Shown: positions 53,785-63,483, numbered from the stretch's first letter. The stretch is DNA of 64,000 nt from Billgrantia endophytica (GCF_002879615.1 NZ_PNRF01000031.1:1-64000), one strand, 5' to 3'. Numbers and translations are program-made. The notes: generated by a model not told the origin, from the sequence alone.

Positions 53785-55296
53785 CTATCTTGTATCTTGA
53801 ATGGGCTTCCTATCACGAAAGACCGAGATCAGGGACTGCCCAAGTGGAAGAATAAAAACGGCAAACGCACAAAACAGGATGATCGCCGAAACAGGCTGGC
53901 TGATAAAATAGCTGAATTCATCACCGGAGACGCGCAAGCCCCGACGAAGGTTGGACTCCATCATGCTTCCCAAGACCAGAGCGAGGATGATCGGGGCCGG
54001 GTGAATATCCAGTTTGCGAAGGACATAACCCAATATACCAGCCACTACGGCCACCCAGACTGACAAGATATTGTTATCGTACGTATAGGAACCCAACAAG
54101 CATATGCTGGTTACCACGGTCGCTATCAGGGCAGGGTTTAGTCGTGTAATCTGAACCCAGAATCGAGCCCCCAACAGGCCGATCAGCATCATCATCGGCA
54201 GGCCGATCAGCAGGGACACGAAGATGGCGTAGGGGATCTCGGGGTTGCGCGCAAACAACATGGGCCCTGGATTGATGCCGTGAATCATCAGGGCACCAAT
54301 TAGGATGGCAGCACTGGCGGAGCCTGGTATGCCCAGTGAAAGCAAGGGAGCCAAGGCACCGGGGCCAGCTGCGTTATTGGCTGTTTCGGATGCCACCACC
54401 CCTTCCGGATTGCCGCTGCCAAAGGTTTCAGGTTTCTTGGACAGTCGCTTCGCCACGCTGTAGCTGACCAGGGAGGCAATGGTGGCACCGGCGCCGGGGA
54501 CGACCCCGATCAGAAAGCCGATGATGGAACTCCGGCCCATCGTCTTGCCGAAGGGGTAGATCATTGACATGGATTTCCACGGGCTTGGCAGAGAATGAAT
54601 GCGTTCCCCGGATGATTTCAGGGAGCGTTCCAGCATCATGAATACTTCCGACAGTGCGAACAGGCCGATTAGGGCGGGTAGGAAGGGTACGCCTTCAAGG
54701 AGACCGCGATGAAAAACATAGCGCTGTGTTCCGGAAACAGGATCAAGACCAATTGTCACGATCATCAGACCGATGACAAGGCCGATTACTGCTCGCGTCA
54801 TGGACCCCGACGCCAATGAGGTGACGAGTGCCAAGCCCAACAATGACAAGGCAAAATATTCCGCAGGCCCGAATGACAGTGCAATATGAGCAAGCCCTGC
54901 TGCACTGACGATCAGCAGCAGCGTACTGGTAAAGGCGCCGAAGCCTGAACCGAGGATCGAGAGAGTCAAGGCCTTCCCGGCCTCTCCATTCATTCGCATG
55001 GGGAAACCATCAAAGGCAGTGATGGCGGCAGCTGGCTGCCCCGGTGCGTTGACTAGGATGGCAGGAATGGCAGCCGCATAGTCACCCGCTACATAGATGG
55101 CAACCAACATGACCATTGCGGCAACCGGGTCCATCGAAAAGGTAAAGGGCAGGAGGACGGCCATACCGACCGAGGAAGTTAGCCCTGGCAAGGCGCCGAC
55201 AATATAGCCGATGGCGATACCAAGGAATAGTGCAAGTATCACATCTAACGTCATAAGGGCATAAAAGCCTAGAAGGAGACCGTCAATCATCACCAT
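53785..55296 (-). CDS. tctA: Tripartite tricarboxylate transporter, large permease (TctA)
   Basis: The 503-residue membrane protein has the TctA signature GALPGLTSSVGMAVLLPFTF near the N terminus, IPAILVNAPGQPAAAITAFD, and a second half beginning GVVPGAGATIASLVSYSVAK. It has about 12 helices. It is the channel of a TTT uptake system for a carboxylate. Its start overlaps the TctB stop. Confidence 0.93.
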   Translation of the reverse strand: MVMIDGLLLGFYALMTLDVILALFLGIAIGYIVGALPGLTSSVGMAVLLPFTFSMDPVAAMVMLVAIYVAGDYAAAIPAILVNAPGQPAAAITAFDGFPMRMNGEAGKALTLSILGSGFGAFTSTLLLIVSAAGLAHIALSFGPAEYFALSLLGLALVTSLASGSMTRAVIGLVIGLMIVTIGLDPVSGTQRYVFHRGLLEGVPFLPALIGLFALSEVFMMLERSLKSSGERIHSLPSPWKSMSMIYPFGKTMGRSSIIGFLIGVVPGAGATIASLVSYSVAKRLSKKPETFGSGNPEGVVASETANNAAGPGALAPLLSLGIPGSASAAILIGALMIHGINPGPMLFARNPEIPYAIFVSLLIGLPMMMLIGLLGARFWVQITRLNPALIATVVTSICLLGSYTYDNNILSVWVAVVAGILGYVLRKLDIHPAPIILALVLGSMMESNLRRGLRVSGDEFSYFISQPVSAIILFCAFAVFILPLGQSLISVFRDRKPIQDTR

Positions 55297-55808
55297 GCTC
55301 CTGTTGGCAGCGGCGTACCCAACGTCATTTCAAATATAAGTTTGGTGAAAGCCAGAAATCCGAGTGTCAAAGCGAAAAGCGCCCATAGCTTTCTTATACC
55401 AGCGACATAGCCAAAAACCATTGTGAAGATTGCGGAAGTCAAGTAAAAGCCGAGCCAATTTAGCACCATGGCGTAAGCAAGTGTACAAACCAGGCCGAAG
55501 AAAACTATCAAAGGCTTGTGGATTTCGATCACCTCAAGGCGCTGCCGGGTTAGAATGCGACGGATCGCAAAGAACCCCAGCGCGATGGCTGATAAAATCG
55601 CCAAAATCCCAATACCTATCGGAAATGTATGAGCTTGAACCCAGGCAGAGCCGCGGGTAGGAAACCCCATGGCTTGAATGATGTACCAGCTCGAGCCCAA
55701 AATTAATATACTGGCTGCAATCAGATCAGCGGTTTCGCTCCTTAGCGCGATATACCATTCTTTCTTCTCATTCGGAGTTTCCTTCTCGCCGGGGGTGGAA
55801 GTGCTCAT
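55290..55808 (-). CDS. tctB: Tripartite tricarboxylate transporter, small permease (TctB)
   Basis: The protein of about 172 residues has four predicted helices (ETADLIAASILILGSSWYII, TFPIGIGILAILSAIALGFF, LIVFFGLVCTLAYAMVLNWL, and a last hydrophobic block near ALFALTLGFLAFTKLIF). I chose the ATG at 55808, with GGAGAG before it. A second ATG twelve codons upstream, at 55844, carries its own GGAG. Both initiation regions look functional. Confidence 0.85.
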   Translation of the reverse strand: MSTSTPGEKETPNEKKEWYIALRSETADLIAASILILGSSWYIIQAMGFPTRGSAWVQAHTFPIGIGILAILSAIALGFFAIRRILTRQRLEVIEIHKPLIVFFGLVCTLAYAMVLNWLGFYLTSAIFTMVFGYVAGIRKLWALFALTLGFLAFTKLIFEMTLGTPLPTGAW

Positions 55809-55857
55809 AGAACTCTCCGTGAAAACGGGGACGGAAGTGCTCATAAAACGCTCCGTG
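55797..55857 (-). repeat. Tandem duplication of the tctB translation start
   Basis: Two 25-base copies (55797-55821 and 55833-55857), 36 bases apart and differing at two positions, each contain GGAG, an ATG and the codons for MSTS. The spacing keeps the frame, so both starts give the same protein with a 12-residue difference. Confidence 0.75.
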
Positions 55858-55911
55858 CAAACGCCAAGAGATACCGGACGAGAGAGCGTCTCGTCCGGTG
55901 TTAAGTAGTTC

Positions 55912-56934
55912 TTACTCGTCCAGATCGAGGCGCTCTACCCACTCAGCGACAATTTCATTCTGGCGTTCCACAAACTCAGTGAACTCTTCTGGGCCCATAA
56001 ATCTACTATTTAAATTAGAGCTCTCAATATACTCTATGTAATCCTCGGTTTGTGTCACCCGTTCCAGGGCGCCTGCCAGTTTTTCCTTCACATCGTCCGG
56101 AATACCCTTAGGGCCAATGATCCCGCGGAACTGTTGCCAGCTGGGGTCAACATCATATCCAGCTTCAGTAAAAGTAGGAGCATCTGGGTAGGCGCTGACG
56201 CGGTCCTCGGACAGCACGCCAAGTACACGAAGGTTTCCGGCCTCCACGTGGTCTCGGGTAATGCCGGTCCAGGCCATACCGATCGGCACATGGCCACCGA
56301 CGTTCGCGGTAACGGAGTCGCCCTGGCTATCGTAAGGAACGTATCTCACCTCCTCCTCGGTGATACCGGCAGCCTCGGCGAACATGGCCCATGCGATATG
56401 GCCGGTAGAACCGTCGACAGTCCCGGACACGGTGTACTGCCCAGGGTTGGCCTTGACTTCCTCGACCAATTCTTCCAGCGAATCGAAGGGAACCGAGTCG
56501 TGTACCACCATGACCGGTGGATCGGTGACCAGGCCGGCTATCCAATCAACCGAATCGAGGGAATACTCGTCAAACACGGAATTCATGACTGCGATGTGGG
56601 TCGCCGTGGTGGAACCAATGGTGTATCCATCCGGAGCGGCATTGACTATGGAAGCGAGCTGGACGCCCGTTTGGCCACCTGGACGGTTTTCCACCACGAA
56701 AGGCTGGCCAAGAATCTGCTCCAGCTCGGAGGCCATCTGGCGGGCCAGCACATCCGTGCCTCCCCCTGGAGAAACATGCAGTAAATAGCGGACTGGCTTG
56801 TTCGGGTAGTCATCTGCTGCATACGAAAAGCTGGCATGGAGGCCTGCACCCAGTGTCATTGCCCCAACTACGGCAGGGGGAACGAGTTTGCATGTGTGAC
56901 GTGCGATGCTTCCAAACAGTATTGTTGATGTCAT
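55912..56934 (-). CDS. tctC: Tripartite tricarboxylate transporter, substrate-binding protein (TctC/Bug family)
   Basis: The 340-residue protein has a signal peptide (ending near FSYAADD) and Bug-family motifs: YPNKPVRYLLHVSPGGGTDV, GQPFVVENRPGGQTGVQLAS, AAPDGYTIGSTT and DAPTFTEAGYDVDPSWQQF. It binds a carboxylate in the periplasm and passes it to TctAB. It starts the tctCBA operon and faces the enzyme cluster across 755 bases. Confidence 0.93.
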   Translation of the reverse strand: MTSTILFGSIARHTCKLVPPAVVGAMTLGAGLHASFSYAADDYPNKPVRYLLHVSPGGGTDVLARQMASELEQILGQPFVVENRPGGQTGVQLASIVNAAPDGYTIGSTTATHIAVMNSVFDEYSLDSVDWIAGLVTDPPVMVVHDSVPFDSLEELVEEVKANPGQYTVSGTVDGSTGHIAWAMFAEAAGITEEEVRYVPYDSQGDSVTANVGGHVPIGMAWTGITRDHVEAGNLRVLGVLSEDRVSAYPDAPTFTEAGYDVDPSWQQFRGIIGPKGIPDDVKEKLAGALERVTQTEDYIEYIESSNLNSRFMGPEEFTEFVERQNEIVAEWVERLDLDE

Positions 56935-57689
56935 AGGGAAAACTCCTTGCCGGCGCAACTAATGATCATAAGTGGCTAAACAGACGCAATTATTGAGGAC
57001 CGCAACTCGCTGCATACCTTGAAGCACTCATTATTGGCATGATCAATGCGGTGCGCCCTCGCGGCTCTCATTCTTCTCGCTCCTCTTCAATCAAGCGCTT
57101 CTCTCGCCTTTCGGAAAGTAAAAGCCCGCATCCGCCATGTCAACACGAAAAGGCAGATAGTATCTTCTATAGCTACTACGCATGGAAAAAGCAAGCGAAC
57201 GACCTGAAATATCGATGCCGAAAAGTGCAACACAAATACCTAATGTATGATGTTGACTCAAGAAATACTATATTTTTCAGTAAGTTATTGTGAGATTGCT
57301 ACAAAGGAAAACCAGCATCGAGATGGCGCACAACCGAACGGGCCGCCGTCCCAGACACAGGGATAGAAGGCTGAAAATTTCCTATTTACAACTTTAGTAT
57401 AAGGCTTGGCGATATCGCCATTATCAACGCTGCAAAACGCCAATGTCCTCCGATAACACCGGAACACATGGATTGGACTGATGCTAAATTACAGAAAATA
57501 AAGGCATAAATTCCCTATGGACGTGCCCAGGAAAGGTGTTGTTTACAAAGGTGGTTGCGCAAGCTGCTACTCTCGGGCTAGGCTGAGATTGCTGCTGCTT
57601 CGCCATGGGCTACAGAGGCATGAGTGGTTGAAGATAATGACCCGTCGAATTTCAGGGCGTGCATTCATGTAGATTAGTGAGATATTCGA
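56935..57689. other. Long divergent intergenic region
   Basis: No supported gene occurs in 755 bases. The sequence is AT-richer than both flanks. The open frames lack ribosome-binding sites and motifs. It should contain the promoters of tctC and of the enzyme cluster. I could not identify an operator. A small RNA or lost gene cannot be excluded. Confidence 0.5.
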
Positions 57690-58760
57690 ATGAAGATCAC
57701 ATCCGTCAACTTGAGAAAGCTCCGCTTACCTTTGTTGGTTCCCTATCGCCTGTCCTATCGAACCTTCAAGGAGTTCGAGCCGTATTACGTCGAAATCACG
57801 ACGGAGGACGGCCGATTCGGTTTCGGCGATGGGCATATCTCACCTGGTTCCAGTAGTGAAACACGCGAAGGTGGCTGGGCATTCTGTCAGAAATTTAGCC
57901 AGAAAATGCTGGGAAAGACCGTTGAGGAAGCGAAACTCCTTGTGCAGAAACGCATGTCCGAAAGCAAGGTGGCTGCGAGTGCCTTGTCCATGGCACTTGA
58001 GGTAATGGACGACACGGACTTGATCGATATTCCCACTGATCTGCGTCTGCCACTACTGACGCCCATCAACTCCGCCGACCCGGAGGAAATTCCGAGAGAG
58101 CTCGATCAACTGATGGCCAAGGGGTTCAAGACCTTCAAGGTGAAGGTCGGCAAGAATCTCGAGGCCGACCTCAGGCGGGTCGCTGTCATTCAGGAGATTA
58201 CTATCGGTAAAGCGATGCTGCGCCTGGATGCCAATCGAGCCTTCGACAAGGAGCAGGGCTGTCGATTTGCCGCCTCATTGAACCCGGACGGCATCGAGTT
58301 GTTCGAGCAACCCTGTCCGGCCGAGGACTGGGATGCCAATGCCGCCGTTGCCCGGGTTTCGAAGGTCCCGCTGATGCTTGATGAACCCATCTGCACCCTT
58401 TCCGATATCGAGCGAGCCAGCAAGTTGCCGGGTGTTCAGCTTTGCAAGCTAAAGCTCAAGAGGTTTGGTTCGATCCAGGCTCTCAAGGATGGGCTGGATG
58501 CCGTCCGTGCCCATGGCATGGAGCCCGTGCTTGGCGATGGGCTAGGTAGTGAAATAACCAGCTGGATAGAGGCTTGCGTAGCCCAGAATACCATTCGTAA
58601 TGCTGGGGAATTCAACGGGTTTCTCAAGCCTGTTCACCGACTACTTGACACGCCGCTGACGTTCGAAAACGGCGCTATTATCCTGACAAAAGGATATCGG
58701 CCGAGCATCAATCGTCAGTTGCTGGATGACAGTACTGTGGAAAGCCTCAATTTTTCATAA
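57690..58760 (+). CDS. Enolase superfamily enzyme (muconate cycloisomerase subgroup)
   Basis: The 356-residue protein has the subgroup's catalytic residues: KVK (150-152), metal ligands Asp180 (LRLDANRAF), Glu206 (LFEQPCP) and Asp231/Glu232 (MLDEP), and a Lys pair in CKLKLKRFG (253-257). Lysines on both barrel sides fit racemases, epimerases, cycloisomerases and OSB synthases. The substrate is probably a carboxylate taken up by TctABC. It precedes the carboxyltransferase by 22 bases. Confidence 0.82.
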   Translation: MKITSVNLRKLRLPLLVPYRLSYRTFKEFEPYYVEITTEDGRFGFGDGHISPGSSSETREGGWAFCQKFSQKMLGKTVEEAKLLVQKRMSESKVAASALSMALEVMDDTDLIDIPTDLRLPLLTPINSADPEEIPRELDQLMAKGFKTFKVKVGKNLEADLRRVAVIQEITIGKAMLRLDANRAFDKEQGCRFAASLNPDGIELFEQPCPAEDWDANAAVARVSKVPLMLDEPICTLSDIERASKLPGVQLCKLKLKRFGSIQALKDGLDAVRAHGMEPVLGDGLGSEITSWIEACVAQNTIRNAGEFNGFLKPVHRLLDTPLTFENGAIILTKGYRPSINRQLLDDSTVESLNFS

Positions 58761-58782
58761 GGCAAACAAGGCAGGAAGAATC

Positions 58783-60318
58783 ATGGCACATGAAGACATC
58801 ATGAATGATCTGGTCAAACGACGTGAGAATGCTCGCGCCATGGGTGGTGAAGAGAAGCTCAAGCGGCGCAAGGAGCATGGTAGCCTTAATGCCGAAGAAC
58901 GGCTGGCATGTCTGGTCGACAAGGACAGCTTCATCGAGGTAGGGCTGCTGGGGGCGGCATCCGGAGGTAACCTCGACCCTGCCAAGACACCGCGCGACGG
59001 GAAAATCACCGGCTTCGGCAGGATCGATGGCCGCGATGTCGGTGTGTGTGTCAACGACTTTACCGTGAAAGGGGCATCCACCGGTGGCACCAACTCCAAA
59101 AAGCTGGGCCATATTCGTCGCTCCACCGTGGAAAGAGGCATTCCCTTTATCCACATTGGCGAATCGACCGGTGCGAGACTACCCGATGCCATGGGTTCCA
59201 AGGGCATGGGTGCCATGCTGGGTAACGACACCACGCAGTTCCGGCGCATCCGGGAAAATCCTTGGGCGGCGGCCGCTTTGGACACGTCATTTGGCTCTTC
59301 AGCCTGGCTGGTCTGCTGTTCCGACTTCTCGGTGATGAAGAAAGGCTCGGTAATGTCGGTTTCCAGTCCCGGCCTGGTTTCCATGGCTATCGGTGAGCGA
59401 GTCGATCCCGAAGATCTCGGTGGGTGGCGAATCCATGCCGACATGACTGGCCTGGTGGATCGGTTTGTCAACACCGATGAAGAAGCCATGGAGGAAGTCC
59501 GGCGTTTTATCGGTTATATGCCGAATAATAACATGGAGCTTCCGCCGGAATATGACATCCCGGCAGGTTCGGGAGACCAGCAGGAAGATATCCTGAAGAT
59601 ACTCCCGGCAAGCCGCACCCATGTCTATGATATGCACAAGATCCTCGAAGTGATCGTCGACAAGGACAGCCTGCTTGAGTTCAAGCCCCGATTCGGGAAG
59701 CCCGCCATTGCGGCACTGGCCCGCCTTGGTGGCAAGAGTGTCGGCATCATCGCCAATAACCCTATGGTGGGTGGCGGTGCCATGTCGGTTGAGGCCATCC
59801 GCAAGCTGATCGACCTGACAGTCCTCTGTGACTCCTTCAATATCCCGATCGTTCGTTTCATGGATACCCCCGGCTTCGTGGTGGGTACTGGTGCGGAGAA
59901 GAAGGGTGCGCCCGGCCATATCATGAACCTGATGAACGCCACCTGCTTGACGACGGTACCCCAGCTCACCGTTCTTGTTCGCAAGGCCTATGGTCGTGCT
60001 TATGTGGCCCTTGGCGGTGGTGAGCATAATGATGAGATGGTCGCCTGGCCAACAGCCGAGGTCAGCTTCATGGACCCGGTGTTCGCCACCAAGATCGTAC
60101 ATGGCTTGAGCCCCGGCGATGATGGTTTCGATCAGGCGCTTGCGGAAATTCAGAAAGACATCGAGATCTGGGACATGGCGTCTATTTTCTCTGCACATGA
60201 CGTCATCAAGCCGCAGGAAACCCGGGACTACCTGATTCGCATGCTTGATGTCCATCGCCGCCGCCGCACCAAGGGTATCGGTCAGCACCTGATGAAAACC
60301 TGGCCCACCAGCAGCTAA
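58783..60318 (+). CDS. Acyl-CoA carboxylase carboxyltransferase subunit
   Basis: The 511-residue protein has both crotonase-like halves of a propionyl-CoA carboxylase beta/MmdA type subunit: GKITGFGRIDGRDVGVCVND, ESTGARLPDAMGSKG, IANNPMVGGGAMSVEAIRKL, FMDTPGFVVGTGAEKKG and RKAYGRAYVALGGGEHNDE. It moves CO2 between biotin and an acyl-CoA. No biotin carboxylase, biotin carrier or decarboxylase membrane subunit is encoded nearby. AGGAAG precedes the ATG at 58783. Confidence 0.88.
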   Translation: MAHEDIMNDLVKRRENARAMGGEEKLKRRKEHGSLNAEERLACLVDKDSFIEVGLLGAASGGNLDPAKTPRDGKITGFGRIDGRDVGVCVNDFTVKGASTGGTNSKKLGHIRRSTVERGIPFIHIGESTGARLPDAMGSKGMGAMLGNDTTQFRRIRENPWAAAALDTSFGSSAWLVCCSDFSVMKKGSVMSVSSPGLVSMAIGERVDPEDLGGWRIHADMTGLVDRFVNTDEEAMEEVRRFIGYMPNNNMELPPEYDIPAGSGDQQEDILKILPASRTHVYDMHKILEVIVDKDSLLEFKPRFGKPAIAALARLGGKSVGIIANNPMVGGGAMSVEAIRKLIDLTVLCDSFNIPIVRFMDTPGFVVGTGAEKKGAPGHIMNLMNATCLTTVPQLTVLVRKAYGRAYVALGGGEHNDEMVAWPTAEVSFMDPVFATKIVHGLSPGDDGFDQALAEIQKDIEIWDMASIFSAHDVIKPQETRDYLIRMLDVHRRRRTKGIGQHLMKTWPTSS

Positions 60319-60329
60319 GGGTGAATTCA

Positions 60330-62519
60330 ATGAAAGATACGTTGAACCTCATTACTGAAGCACGTAAGGCCGGGCGTGGCTCACTGACCGAAGCCGAAGG
60401 CAAGCAACTCCTCGAATCCTTCGGCGTCCGGGCTCCGCGCTCCGTGCAGGTCAAGGGGGCCAAGGAGGCGTCCCTGGCCGTTCGTGACCTCAAGGCGCCC
60501 TACGTCGTCAAGGTGGTATCGCCGGATATCCTGCACAAGAGTGACGCCGGTGGCGTGAAACTCAACCTGCAGGGGGCCGACGAGGTGGTCGATGCCATCC
60601 TGTCCATGGCCAACCAGCCCTTGATTCGCGAGGCCAATGTCGAGGGGTACCTGATCGAGGAAATGCTGCCGCGAGGCCAGGAGATCGTGGTCGGCGCCGT
60701 GCGGGATCCCTACTTCGGCCCCATGGTGATGGTCGGTCTTGGCGGTATCTTCGTCGAGGTCCTGAAGGATGTGGCCTTCCGTATTTGCCCCATCGGCGAG
60801 CAGGATGCCTGGCAGATGCTGGCGGAGCTCCGTGGCGCTGCCATTCTCGACGGCGCTCGTGGTGGTGAAGCCGTCGACAAAAAGGCCATTGTCGAGGTCA
60901 TCATGCGCCTGGCAGGCCCCGATGGCCTGTTGATGGCGCTCGACGAGGAGCTGACGGAAGTCGATATCAACCCGCTGATCGTATCCAGCGCCGGCGCCAT
61001 CGCCGCCGATGCTCGCTTCATCCTTTCCTCGCAGGATTCCGATCAGCTGGCAACCGTGCCCGACGCACCCGATGATGGCCTCTCCGTCATCGATCGGTAT
61101 ACGCCGCTGTTCCAGCCCAATTCCATTGCCGTTGTCGGAGCATCCACCACCGGTGTCACCATGGCCAACACCTTCATCCGTCGCATGAAGGCCTATGGCT
61201 TCCCCGGCAATATGTATCCCATCCACCCCAAGGCCGATGAAGTGGAGGGGCTCAAGGCCTATCCGAGCCTAGCCGATACGCCGGATCCCATCGACTACGC
61301 GTATATCGCCATCGGTTCGAAGCGGATCCCGGAGCTGCTTGCCTCGGCCAATGGCCGCGTCAAGTTTGCCCAGGTGCTTTCCAGTGGTTTCGGCGAGATC
61401 GAAGAGGGCAAGGCGCTCGAGCAGGAACTGGTGAAAAGTGCACGACAGGGTGGGTGTCGTGTCATCGGCCCCAACTGCCTGGGTATGTACTCTCCCCGCG
61501 GGCGAGTCACCTTCCCCGTCAACCCGCCCGAGGAAGTGGGGAGTGTCGGCATCATTTCCCAGAGCGGTGGCTTGGGCACCGATATCATCAAGCGTGGCCA
61601 GTGGCGCGGTGTGCGCTTCAGTGGCGTGGTCACCATGGGCAACAGCGCCGATCTGGGGCCATCGGACCTGCTGGAGTACTACTTCTCCGATCCTCAGACC
61701 AAGGTCGTCGGGCTGTACCTGGAGGGCGTCAAGGACGGGCGCCGGCTCTTCGAGCTTCTCAACTCAAAGGAGGCCACCAAGCCGGTGGTGATCCTCAAGG
61801 GTGGTCGTTCCGCCCAGGGTAATGCTGCCGCCGCTTCGCATACCGGTGCTCTCGCTGGCGATCAGCGAGCCTGGGAGGCGCTGTGCCAGCAGACCCGCTG
61901 CGCGATGGTCTCCTCTGTGGATGAATTCATCGATACCTTGCTGGCCTTCCAGAACACCACCCTGAGACCCGAACGCCCGACCCGCCAGGTGGTGCTGTTC
62001 GGCAATGGCGGTGGTACCGGGGTACTCGCCACGGACTACTTCGCCGAGCTGGGGCTCAATATTGATCCTTTTGCCGCCGAAACCCGTGCGACCCTGGAAG
62101 CGCTTGAGCTGCCCCCAGGCACCAGTGTGGCCAACCCCATCGATGCGCCGGTGGGCACCTTGCAGGAGGAGAATGGCTGGATCGCCGGCAAGATCCTGGA
62201 CAGGGTCTACGATACCTCCAACCCTGATGCCATCGTCATGCACCTGAACCTTGCCTCCTTTGTCGGTCGCGGTGACAAGGACCCGGTCGATAACCTGATC
62301 AAGGTCGCGGAACATGTACAGATCACCCATCCGGGAAGGTCGCACTTCATGCTGGTACTGCGCTCCGATGGCTCTCAGGAGCTGGATGACATCAAGCGCA
62401 AGTATCGCCAGCAGGCACTGGCAGTTGGCATACCTGTCTATGACGAGGTAACCAACGCCGCTCAGGCATTGTCGGTCGTACAAGCCATGGAGGTTCGCTT
62501 CGCCGCGCGTCAACGCTAG
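60330..62519 (+). CDS. ADP-forming acyl-CoA synthetase (acetate--CoA ligase family)
   Basis: The 729-residue protein begins with an ATP-grasp domain (about 1-230; PYVVKVVSPDILHKSDAGGV, EEMLPRGQEIVVGAVRDPYF, LTEVDINPLIV). It continues with a CoA-binding Rossmann domain (about 250-370; NSIAVVGASTTGVTMANTFI) and a succinyl-CoA-synthetase-like part containing ASHTGALAGDQRAWEA with the phospho-His. It makes an acyl-CoA from an acid, ATP and CoA. The ATP-grasp domain comes first, the reverse of the common fused order. ATG at 60330 lies behind AAGGGTG. Confidence 0.88.
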   Translation: MKDTLNLITEARKAGRGSLTEAEGKQLLESFGVRAPRSVQVKGAKEASLAVRDLKAPYVVKVVSPDILHKSDAGGVKLNLQGADEVVDAILSMANQPLIREANVEGYLIEEMLPRGQEIVVGAVRDPYFGPMVMVGLGGIFVEVLKDVAFRICPIGEQDAWQMLAELRGAAILDGARGGEAVDKKAIVEVIMRLAGPDGLLMALDEELTEVDINPLIVSSAGAIAADARFILSSQDSDQLATVPDAPDDGLSVIDRYTPLFQPNSIAVVGASTTGVTMANTFIRRMKAYGFPGNMYPIHPKADEVEGLKAYPSLADTPDPIDYAYIAIGSKRIPELLASANGRVKFAQVLSSGFGEIEEGKALEQELVKSARQGGCRVIGPNCLGMYSPRGRVTFPVNPPEEVGSVGIISQSGGLGTDIIKRGQWRGVRFSGVVTMGNSADLGPSDLLEYYFSDPQTKVVGLYLEGVKDGRRLFELLNSKEATKPVVILKGGRSAQGNAAAASHTGALAGDQRAWEALCQQTRCAMVSSVDEFIDTLLAFQNTTLRPERPTRQVVLFGNGGGTGVLATDYFAELGLNIDPFAAETRATLEALELPPGTSVANPIDAPVGTLQEENGWIAGKILDRVYDTSNPDAIVMHLNLASFVGRGDKDPVDNLIKVAEHVQITHPGRSHFMLVLRSDGSQELDDIKRKYRQQALAVGIPVYDEVTNAAQALSVVQAMEVRFAARQR

Positions 62520-62534
62520 TTGACCACACGGGCA

Positions 62535-62562
62535 AGTGGGCTGACCCAAGGGACAGCCCACT
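62535..62562 (+). terminator. Hairpin after the CoA-ligase gene
   Basis: AGTGGGCTG and CAGCCCACT form a 9-bp stem with a ten-base loop, 15 bases after the stop codon. Only a weak T-rich tail follows (CTGATTGATACT), so it may terminate partially and separate the hydrolase gene. Confidence 0.6.
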
Positions 62563-62615
62563 CTGATTGATACTCGTGTTACTTGATACACAGCCTCTGG
62601 ACAGGCGATCTACTC

Positions 62616-63467
62616 ATGAGAAATCCGTCTGCGGTTACTACCCGCTCCATCCACCTCATTGATGGGCTTTTCGTCAACGAGGTCGTGCCGGCCTTTCTTT
62701 CTCCCCCACTGCCTACTATCGTCTTCCTTCACGGGGCTTATCAGGGCTGGTGGGTCTATGAAAATTGGCAAGAGTACTTTGCGCAGGGTGGTTGGCGTAC
62801 GGTCTCGCTATCCCTGCGAAACCATCCGGGTTCTTACAAGGTCGAGGACCATGAGTTTCTCGAGCTTCAGCCCGATGACTATGTCTCTGATGTACTGAGG
62901 GTCACCGAGTGGCTTGAGGCGCCCTTTGTCCTAGTCGCTCACAGCATGGGCGGCGTAGTGGCTCAGAAGGCGGCGGAGCGATTACCGGATCTGGCGGCAC
63001 TGATCCTGTTGGGGTCCGGCCCCCCGAAAGGCCTCGGTGCCAGCAGGCCAAAGGATCTGCCATGCGACAGCCCTTCGATACCCGACTACCAACAGGTCAA
63101 GCGGCACATGTTCGGCAATATCGATGATGCAGACTATGCCGAGTTCCATTCGAGGCTGGTTCCGGAAACACCCAGTGTCATGAACCAGACAGGCCGTGGC
63201 CGCGTCTCGGTGGATCCCGTGCTGATCCGGGCGCCGGTTCTGGCAGTCGATGCCGAGCATGATCGTAACCAGTTCGGCCCTGTCTATGCGGACTTCTACT
63301 CGGGCCACTACATCCAAGTACCTGGTGCGGCGCATGCACTGATGCTCGGCCCTTGGGGGCTGGAGGTCGCCAACGCACTAAACTGCTGGCTGAACAGTCA
63401 TGTTACGGAGTTCCAGTATGATCACCGACCCAGATGGTATGCACCACGAGTCGGAAAGGGACAGTAG
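62616..63467 (+). CDS. Alpha/beta hydrolase
   Basis: The 283-residue hydrolase has an oxyanion motif IVFLHGAYQGWW, the nucleophile elbow VLVAHSMGGVVAQ, an acid in VDAEHDRN and a late His in PGAAHALMLGPWG. It probably cleaves an ester, thioester or lactone of the pathway. The ATG at 62616 gives the usual N terminus. The frame is open upstream to 62583. Confidence 0.83.
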   Translation: MRNPSAVTTRSIHLIDGLFVNEVVPAFLSPPLPTIVFLHGAYQGWWVYENWQEYFAQGGWRTVSLSLRNHPGSYKVEDHEFLELQPDDYVSDVLRVTEWLEAPFVLVAHSMGGVVAQKAAERLPDLAALILLGSGPPKGLGASRPKDLPCDSPSIPDYQQVKRHMFGNIDDADYAEFHSRLVPETPSVMNQTGRGRVSVDPVLIRAPVLAVDAEHDRNQFGPVYADFYSGHYIQVPGAAHALMLGPWGLEVANALNCWLNSHVTEFQYDHRPRWYAPRVGKGQ

Positions 63468-63483
63468 AGTGCCATGTCAACAT

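Noticed and set aside
57039..57293. An 84-residue frame in the divergent gap
   Set aside because: There is no ribosome-binding site, the composition changes along its length and no domain is visible.
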